The notes under the pieces are model-generated. The model had not been told where the DNA came from and did not search any database. It saw only the letters and a program-made list of their open reading frames with translations. This document shows positions 6,443 to 11,659 of a stretch of 11,659 nt of DNA, one piece after another. The stretch comes from Chloroflexota bacterium (GTDB taxonomy: Bacteria; Chloroflexota; Anaerolineae; Aggregatilineales; Phototrophicaceae), in NCBI GenBank assembly GCA_023392115.1, contig JAEVZT010000255.1:1-11659 (forward strand), in the 5' to 3' direction. Each line of letters begins with the position of its first letter. Within the stretch, counting starts at the first letter, position 1. Both the position numbers and the translations under genes were made by a program.

Positions 6443-6669
6443 TGGACATTCGTGAAATTCGCGAGTTCAACGACGATAGACTGCTCGACGAGCTGGAAGA
6501 CCAGAAAGAGGCGCTGTTCAACCTCCGCTTCCAGAAGGCGTTCGGTCAGCTTGATGATGCGAATGTGATCCGGCGCACCCGTCGCGACATCGCACGACTG
6601 CTGACAGTCATCCGTGAGCGCAACCTCACGGTGCAGGGGCGGAAGGAAAAGAGCAATGGCAGCAAATAA
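6442..6669 (+). CDS. rpmC: 50S ribosomal protein L29
   Basis: L29 is a small α-helical protein beside L23 at the tunnel exit. The protein has 75 aa and is mostly two predicted helices, with LFNLRFQKAFGQLDDANVIR matching the family signature (LFNLRFQ, then I-x-R-x-R-x-D-I-A-R) and RRTRRDIARLLTVIRER. Its ATG overlaps the rplP stop by one base (TAATG), and its 3' end overlaps rpsQ by 14 nt, so it is coupled on both sides. The C-terminal tail (LTVQGRKEKSNGSK) is a little longer than in many homologues because the frame continues into the rpsQ start region. Confidence 0.97.
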   Translation: MDIREIREFNDDRLLDELEDQKEALFNLRFQKAFGQLDDANVIRRTRRDIARLLTVIRERNLTVQGRKEKSNGSK

Positions 6670-6979
6670 GCGTCGCCGCTTGGTCGGTCGTGTCGTAAGC
6701 GACAAGATGGATAAGACGGTGGTTGTGGTTATCGAAAACCGCAAAATGCACCCGATTTACAAGAAGGTTGTTCGCACGACCAAGAAGATTATGGCGCACG
6801 ACGAGAGCAATGCGATCCCGGTCGGCGCGCTCGTCCGCGTGGTCGAAAGCAAGCCGCTCAGCCGCCACAAGCGCTGGGTGGTCGAAGAAGTGATGGAATC
6901 AACGGGCGTTGTGACCCTTGAAACGCTGGCAGATGAGGCAGTGGTTCAGAGCGGCGACGCAGAGGCGGACGAGGAGTAA
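6656..6979 (+). CDS. rpsQ: 30S ribosomal protein S17 with acidic C-terminal tail
   Basis: S17 is a primary-binding 30S protein with an OB fold. The start at 6656 gives 107 aa beginning MAANKRRRLVGRVVSDKMDK; the upstream in-frame ATG at 6614 lies deep in rpmC and is rejected. The core has KTVVVVIENRKMHPIYKK, AHDESNAIPVG and the signature region VESKPLSRHKRW. Where most S17 proteins have Gly-Asp before this signature (GDxV), this one has Gly-Ala (VGALVRV). After the core it carries about 24 extra residues rich in Asp/Glu (ending SGDAEADEE), which makes it longer than the usual 80-90 aa. The ribosome site (GGAAGGA) is inside rpmC, which it overlaps by 14 nt. Confidence 0.97.
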   Translation: MAANKRRRLVGRVVSDKMDKTVVVVIENRKMHPIYKKVVRTTKKIMAHDESNAIPVGALVRVVESKPLSRHKRWVVEEVMESTGVVTLETLADEAVVQSGDAEADEE

Positions 6980-6985
6980 CGGATC

Positions 6986-7357
6986 ATGATTCAAACCGAG
7001 TCCCGTGTAAAAGTTGCCGACAACACCGGCGCCCAAGAACTGCTGGTGATCCGCGTGATGGGCGGTTCGTTCCGCCGTTACGGCAGCGTCGGCGACATCG
7101 TCGTCGCCACCGTCAAGAGCGCGCAGCCGCAGGGCAGCGTGAAGAAGAGTGACGTGGTCAAGGCGGTGATCGTGCGCGTGGCGAAGGAATACCGGCGCGA
7201 CGACGGATCGTACATTCGGTTCGACGACAACGCGGCGGTGATCCTCAACGATGACCTGCAGAACCCGCGCGGCACCCGCGTGTTTGGTCCTGTGGCGCGC
7301 GAACTGCGCGATAAGGGCTTCCTGAAGATCGCATCGCTTGCGCCGGAAACCCTATAA
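6986..7357 (+). CDS. rplN: 50S ribosomal protein L14
   Basis: L14 binds 23S rRNA at the subunit interface, forms bridges with 16S rRNA and is the docking site of the silencing factor RsfS. The protein has 123 aa, the usual length. It starts [19 protein letters not shown] and has [39 protein letters not shown], the signature [15 protein letters not shown] and [20 protein letters not shown]. It is the first gene of the spc-type cluster, but the gap to rpsQ is only 6 nt, so S10 and spc clusters appear to be one transcription unit here. The ribosome site GAGGAG overlaps the end of rpsQ. Confidence 0.98.
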   Translation: MIQTESRVKVADNTGAQELLVIRVMGGSFRRYGSVGDIVVATVKSAQPQGSVKKSDVVKAVIVRVAKEYRRDDGSYIRFDDNAAVILNDDLQNPRGTRVFGPVARELRDKGFLKIASLAPETL

Positions 7358-7375
7358 GTGAGCGAGGGGTAGAAG

Positions 7376-7699
7376 ATGCAGCGAATCAAGAAGGGCGACA
7401 CCATCGAGGTGATCGCCGGCAAAGACCTAGGGGAACGCGGCACAGTGACCGCCGTCTTCCCGAAGAAGGATCGCGTGGTCGCTCAGGGGATCAACGTGAT
7501 GAAGCGCCATGAAAAGGCGCGTCAGGCGGGGAACCGTCAGGTGCCGGCGCAGATCGTCGAATTCGACGCGCCGCTCCATCTTTCGAATGTGATGCTTGTG
7601 TGCCCGAATTGTAACAAGGCAACACGAGTCGGCTTCCGCGTGCGCGAGGACGGTTACAAAGTCCGCGTGTGCAAGAAGTGCAAGTCCGACATCGAGTAG
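7376..7699 (+). CDS. rplX: 50S ribosomal protein L24, zinc-ribbon (C+) form
   Basis: L24 is one of the two initiators of 50S assembly. The protein has 107 aa. Its KOW domain covers the N-terminus ([19 protein letters not shown] followed by INVMKRHEK). The C-terminal part carries four cysteines, Cys76-x2-Cys79 and Cys99-x2-Cys102 (CPNC and CKKC), around the conserved [17 protein letters not shown] stretch. This is the cysteine-bearing form; E. coli L24 lacks these cysteines. In genomes with paralogues, the cysteine-free form is the one tied to zinc starvation. A GAGGGG ribosome site at 7364-7369 precedes the ATG. rplE follows after 13 nt. Confidence 0.98.
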   Translation: MQRIKKGDTIEVIAGKDLGERGTVTAVFPKKDRVVAQGINVMKRHEKARQAGNRQVPAQIVEFDAPLHLSNVMLVCPNCNKATRVGFRVREDGYKVRVCKKCKSDIE

Positions 7700-7712
7700 G
7701 CGAGGACGACTC

Positions 7713-8258
7713 ATGAAGTACGGCATCCAAGAACGTTATGAACAGCAGATCGTCCCGGCGCTGATGAGCGAATTCGGTTACGACAACATCATGCAGGTGC
7801 CCCGCATCGAGAAGGTTGTCGTCAATATCGGCGTTGGCGAAGCCATCGACAACCCGAAGTCCCTTGACGGTGCCGTGAGCGACCTGCGTCTCATCACCGG
7901 GCAGCAGCCGGTGGTCAACAAGGCGCGTAAGAGCATCGCAGCGTTCAAGCTGCGTGAAGGTCGCGCCATCGGCACTAAAGTGACGCTGCGCGGCGATCGA
8001 ATGTGGGCGCTGCTCGACCGGTTGATCAACGTCGCGCTGCCGCGTATCCGCGACTTCCGCGGCGTGTCCCCGGACACGTTCGACGGTCGTGGAAACTACA
8101 CCATCGGCTTGCGCGAACAGTTGGTCTTCCCGGAAATTCAGTACGATAAGATCGACAAAGTGCGCGGCATGGAAATCACGGTCGTGACGACGGCTCAGTC
8201 GGACGAGGAAGGGCGTCGACTGCTAAAACTGATGGGAATGCCCTTCCGCGAGAGCTAA
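7713..8258 (+). CDS. rplE: 50S ribosomal protein L5
   Basis: L5 binds 5S rRNA with L18 and forms part of the central protuberance. The start at 7713 gives 181 aa with the expected N-terminus ([20 protein letters not shown]); an in-frame ATG at 7596 lies within rplX and is rejected. Conserved parts are [13 protein letters not shown], the block [49 protein letters not shown] and the C-terminal [16 protein letters not shown] with [18 protein letters not shown]. Nothing unusual is seen. A CGAGGA ribosome site (7700-7705) precedes the start by about 7 nt. Confidence 0.98.
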   Translation: MKYGIQERYEQQIVPALMSEFGYDNIMQVPRIEKVVVNIGVGEAIDNPKSLDGAVSDLRLITGQQPVVNKARKSIAAFKLREGRAIGTKVTLRGDRMWALLDRLINVALPRIRDFRGVSPDTFDGRGNYTIGLREQLVFPEIQYDKIDKVRGMEITVVTTAQSDEEGRRLLKLMGMPFRES

Positions 8259-8277
8259 AGGCTGAGACGAGGGACTT

Positions 8278-8484
8278 ATGGCGAAGAAATCGATCACGGC
8301 TCGCGAAGGACGCCGGAAGTACAAGGTGCGCGTGCGTAATCGCTGCCAGTATGTAGACCCGAATTCGGGAAAAATCTGCGGTCGCCCGCGCGGTTATATC
8401 CGCCGCTTCGGTCTGTGCCGCATCCACTTCCGTGAACTGGCACTGCAAGGGAGAATTCCCGGCGTGGTGAAGTCGAGCTGGTAA
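8278..8484 (+). CDS. rpsN: 30S ribosomal protein S14, zinc type with altered knuckle
   Basis: S14 sits in the 30S head. This is a short, zinc-type protein of 68 aa (the usual form has 61), recognised by [24 protein letters not shown] and the end PGVVKSSW. Two details are odd. The first CxxC knuckle is expanded: Cys23 and Cys34 are separated by ten residues ([10 protein letters not shown]) instead of two. The last ligand is His50 (CRIHF) where the common form has Cys (CRICF). Cys23, Cys34, Cys47 and His50 could still bind zinc. No frame change is needed and the flanks are canonical, so the insertion is probably real. The GAGGG ribosome site lies at 8269-8273. It may be a lineage-specific variant. 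Confidence 0.96.
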   Translation: MAKKSITAREGRRKYKVRVRNRCQYVDPNSGKICGRPRGYIRRFGLCRIHFRELALQGRIPGVVKSSW

Positions 8485-8499
8485 GAAAGAGGACGACGC

Positions 8500-8904
8500 A
8501 TGGTTAGCGATCCTATCGCAGATATGCTGACACGCATTCGCAATGCGCTGCTGGCTGGCAAAGCCACCGTTGAAGTGCCTGTATCGAAGATCAAGGTGGA
8601 AATTGCCCGGATTCTGAAAGAAGAAGGCTACATCGAAGACTACACCGTCGGCGATGAGACGCCTTACAAGCTGATCACGATTAATCTGAAGTATCATGGC
8701 GCTCGGCGCGAACGCCGCCCGGTGATCACCAACATCCAGCGCGTGAGCAAGCCGGGACGCCGCGTCTACCGCAACCGCGCCGATCTTCCGCGCGTGTTGA
8801 GCGGTGTCGGCATCGCGATCGTCACCACGCCGAAGGGCGTGATGACTGCGCAGCAGGCTCGCCGCGAACGTGTTGGCGGCGAAGTGCTGTGCTACGTGTG
8901 GTAA
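8500..8904 (+). CDS. rpsH: 30S ribosomal protein S8
   Basis: S8 binds helix 21 of 16S rRNA and is central to 30S platform assembly. In E. coli it represses the spc operon by binding an mRNA mimic near rplE. The protein has 134 aa, normal size. It starts [20 protein letters not shown] and contains [54 protein letters not shown] and the canonical end [15 protein letters not shown] ribosome site lies about 8 nt upstream. I did not recognise an S8-binding mimic in the rplX-rplE junction. The spacing is 15 nt to rpsN and 12 nt to rplF. Confidence 0.98.
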   Translation: MVSDPIADMLTRIRNALLAGKATVEVPVSKIKVEIARILKEEGYIEDYTVGDETPYKLITINLKYHGARRERRPVITNIQRVSKPGRRVYRNRADLPRVLSGVGIAIVTTPKGVMTAQQARRERVGGEVLCYVW

Positions 8905-8916
8905 GAGGGTGATGCA

Positions 8917-9465
8917 ATGTCACGTATAGGTAAAAAACCCATTCCGATCCCGGACAAGGTTTCCATCAACATCGACGGTCAGGACGTTGCCGTCAAGGGA
9001 CCAAAGGGTGAACTGAGTTTCACGGTTCACCCGGAGATCAGTGTTGCACAGGAAGACGGTTCGGTTGTTGTCACCCGCCCATCCGACGAGCGCGAACACC
9101 GGTCACTTCATGGACTGACGCGCGCGCTGCTGGCGAACATGGTGCAGGGTGTTTCCGAAGGCTACACCAAGGCGCTGACAGTTGAAGGCGTCGGTTACAG
9201 CGGCGAGCTGCGCGGCAAAGACCTTGCGATGAAGCTTGGCTTCTCGCACGAAGTCGTCGTCACGCCGCCCGAAGGCATCTCGTTCGAAGTCGAGCGCGTC
9301 AACGCCAATACCTTCCACCTGCGTGTGAAGGGCGTCGACAAGCAGATGGTCGGGCAGGTGGCAGCCAATATTCGCAAGCTGCGTCCGCCGGAACCCTACC
9401 TCGGCAAGGGCATTCGTTACTCCAACGAAGTCATTCGCCGCAAGGTTGGTAAGACGGGTAAATAG
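8917..9465 (+). CDS. rplF: 50S ribosomal protein L6
   Basis: L6 lies near the sarcin-ricin loop and the factor-binding site of the 50S subunit. The protein has 182 aa, typical. It begins MSRIGKKPIPIPDKVSINID, has VKGPKGELSFTVHPEI in the first domain, LHGLTRALLANMVQGVSEGY and VEGVGYSGELRGKDLAMKLG in the middle, and the C-terminal L6 signature (RPPEPYLGKGIRYSNEVIRR). The tandem two-domain fold is intact. The ribosome site is the GAGGG just after the rpsH stop. rplR follows after 15 nt. Confidence 0.98.
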   Translation: MSRIGKKPIPIPDKVSINIDGQDVAVKGPKGELSFTVHPEISVAQEDGSVVVTRPSDEREHRSLHGLTRALLANMVQGVSEGYTKALTVEGVGYSGELRGKDLAMKLGFSHEVVVTPPEGISFEVERVNANTFHLRVKGVDKQMVGQVAANIRKLRPPEPYLGKGIRYSNEVIRRKVGKTGK

Positions 9466-9480
9466 GTCAGGGTATAGAAC

Positions 9481-9858
9481 ATGGCTACTGCAAAGCAACT
9501 GCAAAAGAAGCGCGAATCGCGTGAGCGCCGACATCGCCGCGTGCGCGGTCGCGTGATCGGTACGCCGGAACGCCCGCGCCTGAACGTCTTCCGCAGCCTG
9601 ACGAACATCTACGTTCAGGTGATCGACGACACCGCCGGGCGGACGCTCGCCGCGGCGTCGACGCTGGACAAGGACGTTGCCTCGCAGCTTGACGGCAAGT
9701 CGAAAGTCGACGGCGCCAAGCTCGTGGGGCAGCTGATCGCGCAGCGCGCGAAGGAAGCCGGTATTACGAAGGTCGTCTTTGATCGAGGCGGCTACCAGTA
9801 TCATGGTCGCGTGGCGGCGCTTGCCGAAGGCGCGCGCGAAGGCGGTCTGGAATTCTAA
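9481..9858 (+). CDS. rplR: 50S ribosomal protein L18
   Basis: L18 anchors 5S rRNA in the central protuberance together with L5 and L25. The protein has 125 aa, usual length. The basic N-terminus ([20 protein letters not shown]) leads into [20 protein letters not shown] and ASTLDKD. The C-terminal core has [20 protein letters not shown] followed by [20 protein letters not shown] and ends GLEF. Nothing unusual is seen. A modest CAGGG ribosome site lies a few bases upstream. rpsE begins 10 nt after its stop. Confidence 0.97.
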   Translation: MATAKQLQKKRESRERRHRRVRGRVIGTPERPRLNVFRSLTNIYVQVIDDTAGRTLAAASTLDKDVASQLDGKSKVDGAKLVGQLIAQRAKEAGITKVVFDRGGYQYHGRVAALAEGAREGGLEF

Positions 9859-9868
9859 GAGGGATTCG

Positions 9869-10489
9869 ATGACGAACAGAGAGCAACGTGAACAGCGTGA
9901 CGAGCGCCCGAATCGTGATCGCCGCGATCGCCGCGACCGCGAACCGCGTGAGTCGCGTGAGGATCGTGAAGAACTTGAAGAACGCGTAATTGACATCAAG
10001 CGCGTTGCCAAGGTGATCAAGGGTGGACGCCGCTTCGCCTTCCGCACCGTCGTCGTCGTCGGCGATGGAAACGGGCGCATCGGCATTGGCATTGGCAAGG
10101 CGCGCGCCGTTCCTGACAGCATCCGCAAGGGCACAGATCGCGCGCGGCGGCGCATGCGTTCGGTCGCGCTGTCGGGCACGACGATTCCGCACATGGTGGT
10201 CGGCGAATACGGTGGCGCGCGCGTGCTGCTCAAGCCGGCGACCCCCGGTACAGGCGTTATCGCCGGCGGCGGCGTTCGCGCCGTGCTTGAGGCGGTTGGC
10301 GTCCGTGACGTGTTGACCAAGAGTCAGGGCAGCAACAACCTGCTCAACGTGGCGATGGCGACGATCACGGCGCTGGAAATGCTGCGCACGCCCGAACACA
10401 TGGCGTCGATGCGCGGCAAGCCGCTCAACCACGTGCGCCCGTTCTGGGAGCGGACGCGCCAGTCAGAGTCGGAGACGAACAATGGCTAA
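9869..10489 (+). CDS. rpsE: 30S ribosomal protein S5 with charged N-terminal extension
   Basis: S5 lies at the mRNA entry site and affects decoding accuracy. I choose ATG 9869 (206 aa), with GAGGG at 9859-9863; a longer in-frame start at 9779 lies inside rplR. The S5 core starts near residue 39 (ERVIDIKRVAKVIKGGRRF), then VVVVGDGNGRIGIGIGKARA, LSGTTIPHMVVGEYGGARV, PATPGTGVIAGGGVRAVLEA and KSQGSNNLLNVAMAT. Residues 3-38 form an extension of Arg, Asp and Glu with an xRE/xRD tripeptide rhythm, encoded by imperfect 9-nt tandem units between about 9917 and 9988. It is probably disordered or helical. N-terminal S5 extensions occur in other bacteria; this one's role is unknown. The end overlaps rpmD by 8 nt. 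Confidence 0.97.
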   Translation: MTNREQREQRDERPNRDRRDRRDREPRESREDREELEERVIDIKRVAKVIKGGRRFAFRTVVVVGDGNGRIGIGIGKARAVPDSIRKGTDRARRRMRSVALSGTTIPHMVVGEYGGARVLLKPATPGTGVIAGGGVRAVLEAVGVRDVLTKSQGSNNLLNVAMATITALEMLRTPEHMASMRGKPLNHVRPFWERTRQSESETNNG

Positions 10490-10676
10490 CAAACTTCGTA
10501 TTACGCTGGTCAGAAGTCCGATCGGCTACGAAAAGAGCCAAGGCGAGACGGTCAAGGCACTCGGTCTGCGCCGGATGCACTACAGCGTCGTTCGTGAAGA
10601 CACGCCGACCGTGCGCGGGCAGATCAATAAGATTCGCCACCTTATACAGGTGGACGAGTTGAAGGAAGCAGAGTAA
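10482..10676 (+). CDS. rpmD: 50S ribosomal protein L30
   Basis: L30 is a small, non-universal 50S protein. At 64 aa it is close to the usual 58-62. It begins [20 protein letters not shown] and continues with [20 protein letters not shown] and [12 protein letters not shown], matching the family core (ITLVRS, GLRRM, VxxxDTPxxRGxI and the L-V-x-V tail). The ATG lies inside the end of rpsE (8-nt overlap) and the stop shares a base with the rplO start, so translation is probably coupled on both sides. Its presence fits a free-living bacterium with the common S5-L30-L15 order. Confidence 0.97.
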   Translation: MANKLRITLVRSPIGYEKSQGETVKALGLRRMHYSVVREDTPTVRGQINKIRHLIQVDELKEAE

Positions 10677-11086
10677 TGAAGCTACACGACCTGCAACCCG
10701 ATAAGGGTTCAAAGAAGAAGAAGATGCGCGTCGGGCGCGGTATCGCGTCCGGCAAGGGCAAGACCGCCGGTCGCGGTCAGAAGGGCGCGGGCGCGCGCGG
10801 TCGTACGGCGCGCAAGGGTCCGTACTTCGAGGGCGGTCAGCTTCCGTTGGTGCGCCGCCTGCCGTTCAAGCGCGGCTTCACGAACATCTTCCGCGTCGAG
10901 TATCAGGAAGTCAACCTCGCCAAGCTGGAAGCCCTGTTCGATGCCGGCACGACGATCACACCGGAACTGCTCGCGGAACGCGGTTTGATCCGCAACGCGA
11001 TGAAACCGGTCGTCATCCTCGGCAGCGGCGACCTGAGCAAGACGTTCACGGTTCGCGCTCACCGCTTTAGCAAGAACGCGCAGTAA
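10676..11086 (+). CDS. rplO: 50S ribosomal protein L15, ending at a premature in-frame stop
   Basis: L15 is a late-assembly 50S protein. As read it has 136 aa. The N-terminus [20 protein letters not shown], the Gly-rich [40 protein letters not shown] and [11 protein letters not shown] are canonical. The C-terminal signature [25 protein letters not shown] is cut by TAA at 11084-11086. The same frame then continues as KISAAGG and further, exactly as L15 proteins normally do (an A-x3-I-x3-G pattern that spans the stop). One base change, GAA to TAA, would explain it. TAA also ends 16 other genes here, so it is not a reassigned codon. It may be a sequencing error, a tolerated truncation or readthrough. 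Confidence 0.93.
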   Translation: MKLHDLQPDKGSKKKKMRVGRGIASGKGKTAGRGQKGAGARGRTARKGPYFEGGQLPLVRRLPFKRGFTNIFRVEYQEVNLAKLEALFDAGTTITPELLAERGLIRNAMKPVVILGSGDLSKTFTVRAHRFSKNAQ

Positions 11087-11203
11087 AAGATCAGCGCGGC
11101 GGGCGGTACGACTGAAATCATTCCGCAGCCGCTGAAGGGCGCGCGCGTGACGGTGAAGCTGCTCCCCAAGGAGAAGCTCGCCAAGTTCTACAATCAGGCG
11201 TAA
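11087..11203 (+). pseudogene. rplO: In-frame continuation of rplO behind the stop codon
   Basis: After the TAA at 11084 the rplO frame stays open for 38 more codons and ends with TAA at 11201-11203. The encoded peptide starts KISAAGGTTEIIPQPLKG and ends KLAKFYNQA. The first part is the expected L15 C-terminus, and the rest is a basic tail somewhat longer than in many L15 proteins. With one sense codon in place of the stop, L15 would have 175 aa. Codon use (GC-rich third positions) matches the neighbouring genes and shows no decay. It has no start codon or ribosome site of its own, so it is not a separate gene. Confidence 0.85.
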
Positions 11204-11213
11204 AATCAGCGCC

Positions 11214-11253
11214 GGGGGGACGAGGGTGAAACGCATCCTCTCCCCTTCTTTTT
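11214..11253 (+). terminator. Intrinsic terminator between rplO and secY
   Basis: GGGGA (11216-11220), a bulged C, then GAGG and GTG (11222-11228) pair with CAT, CCTC and TCCCC (11234-11245) over an AAACG loop. The result is a 12-bp stem with one bulge, extendable by two G-U pairs. TTCTTTTT (11246-11253) follows directly. This is the only structure in the window with the full form of a Rho-independent terminator. It begins 11 nt after the downstream stop of the rplO frame, so it marks the true end of that frame and of the spc unit or an attenuation point before secY. Confidence 0.82.
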
Positions 11254-11283
11254 CGTGAACCTTTAGAACTTGAGGACACAGGC

Positions 11284-11659
11284 ATGATTGAGGCTTTACG
11301 CAATGCCTTCCGCCTACCAGACCTGCGTAATAAACTCCTGTTCACCGGCTTGATTCTGGTGATCTACCAGTTTGCGGCGCACGTTCCGGTGGTGGGCGTC
11401 AACCGCGTCGCGCTGGAAAACCTGATCGAGAGTCAGGCGGGCTTGTTCGGCGTGCTGAACCTGCTCTCCGGCGGCGCACTGCGCAACTTCAGCGTGAGCG
11501 CCAACGGTGTGTACCCGTACATCACCGCGCAGATTATTCTGCAAGTGCTGACGCCCGTTATCCCCCGCCTTGAGCAGATGCAGAAAGAGCCGGGCGGTCG
11601 GGAAAAAATGGAAACGTACGTCTATTATCTGGCGATCCCGATGGCGATCCTTCAGACCA
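11284..11659 (+). CDS. secY: Preprotein translocase subunit SecY, N-terminal part
   Basis: SecY is the membrane channel of the Sec translocon. The gene runs off the right edge; 125 codons are visible. The start has a GAGGA site (11272-11276). The N-terminus MIEALRNAFRLPDLRNKLLF is typical. TM1 covers about residues 18-32 (LLFTGLILVIYQFAA), followed by HVPVVGV, the plug region NLLSGGALRNFSVSANGVYP with YITAQIILQVLTPVIPRLEQ, and the cytosolic loop to TM3 (KEPGGREKMETYVYYLAIPM). The plug reads SANGVYPYI where many SecY proteins have FALGIMPYI, probably a lineage variant. secY follows rplO as in most bacteria, but here a strong terminator lies between them. Confidence 0.96.
   Translation, partial: MIEALRNAFRLPDLRNKLLFTGLILVIYQFAAHVPVVGVNRVALENLIESQAGLFGVLNLLSGGALRNFSVSANGVYPYITAQIILQVLTPVIPRLEQMQKEPGGREKMETYVYYLAIPMAILQT

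Noticed and set aside
9103..10320. A 405-codon open frame on the - strand over rplF, rplR and rpsE.
   Set aside because: It is a shadow of high-GC3 coding sequence; its Ser/Arg-rich low-complexity stretch is the antisense of the S5 repeat.
11084..11086. Reassignment of TAA to a sense codon in this organism.
   Set aside because: TAA ends 16 other genes in the window at the expected family length, so it is a normal stop.
11166..11194. A TACAAT box (11189-11194) as a possible -10 element for secY.
   Set aside because: No credible -35 hexamer lies at the right distance, it sits upstream of the terminator and within the rplO continuation, so a transcript from it would meet the terminator first.

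Overview
The window is a bacterial core translation locus. It carries the 3' end of fusA and the whole of tuf, followed by the complete S10 and spc ribosomal-protein clusters up to the first third of secY, all on the + strand. The order is fusA'-tuf-rpsJ-rplC-rplD-rplW-rplB-rpsS-rplV-rpsC-rplP-rpmC-rpsQ-rplN-rplX-rplE-rpsN-rpsH-rplF-rplR-rpsE-rpmD-rplO-secY', the classical bacterial str/S10/spc order with nothing inserted. No tRNA, rRNA, mobile element or CRISPR array is visible. The DNA is GC-rich with strong GC3, which is why long antisense ORFs appear; none of these is credible.

The organism is a bacterium, shown by EF-Tu/EF-G, L30, a zinc-type S14, a four-cysteine L24 and an S10 with a Thermus-like RGPF loop. 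The L2 C-terminal block ([14 protein letters not shown]), several EF-Tu segments and the period-7 CTGTGAA repeat remind me of Chloroflexota (Anaerolineae-like). That is recall, not a search, and I hold it with modest confidence.

Layout: 1-326 EF-G domain V; 396-1595 EF-Tu; 1596-2062 two spacers with strong hairpins on either side of rpsJ; 2063-4563 L3, L4, L23, L2; 4564-4668 a heptad-repeat spacer, the longest gap within the ribosomal-protein run; 4669-6979 S19, L22, S3, L16, L29, S17; 6986-11086 the spc genes L14 to L15; 11087-11203 an in-frame continuation of L15 behind a stop codon; 11214-11253 a strong intrinsic terminator; 11284 onward SecY. Most spacers are 2-25 nt. Four junctions overlap (L16/L29, L29/S17, S5/L30, L30/L15), which suggests one polycistronic, translationally coupled unit. 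EF-Tu and EF-G drive elongation, the ribosomal proteins build both subunits, and SecY is the membrane channel for nascent protein.

I see no unknown multi-gene system. What deserves a second look is a set of departures inside near-invariant genes: EF-Tu with Gln in place of the catalytic His (His84 in E. coli), a TAA inside the conserved C-terminal part of L15, an S14 with an enlarged zinc knuckle and a Cys-to-His ligand change, and an L2 signature that has lost its Asn and Asp. The non-coding structures (hairpins before rpsJ, rplC and rplB, the heptad repeat before rpsS and the terminator before secY) are the other points of interest. Some of the single-codon oddities could be sequencing or assembly errors and need read-level checks.
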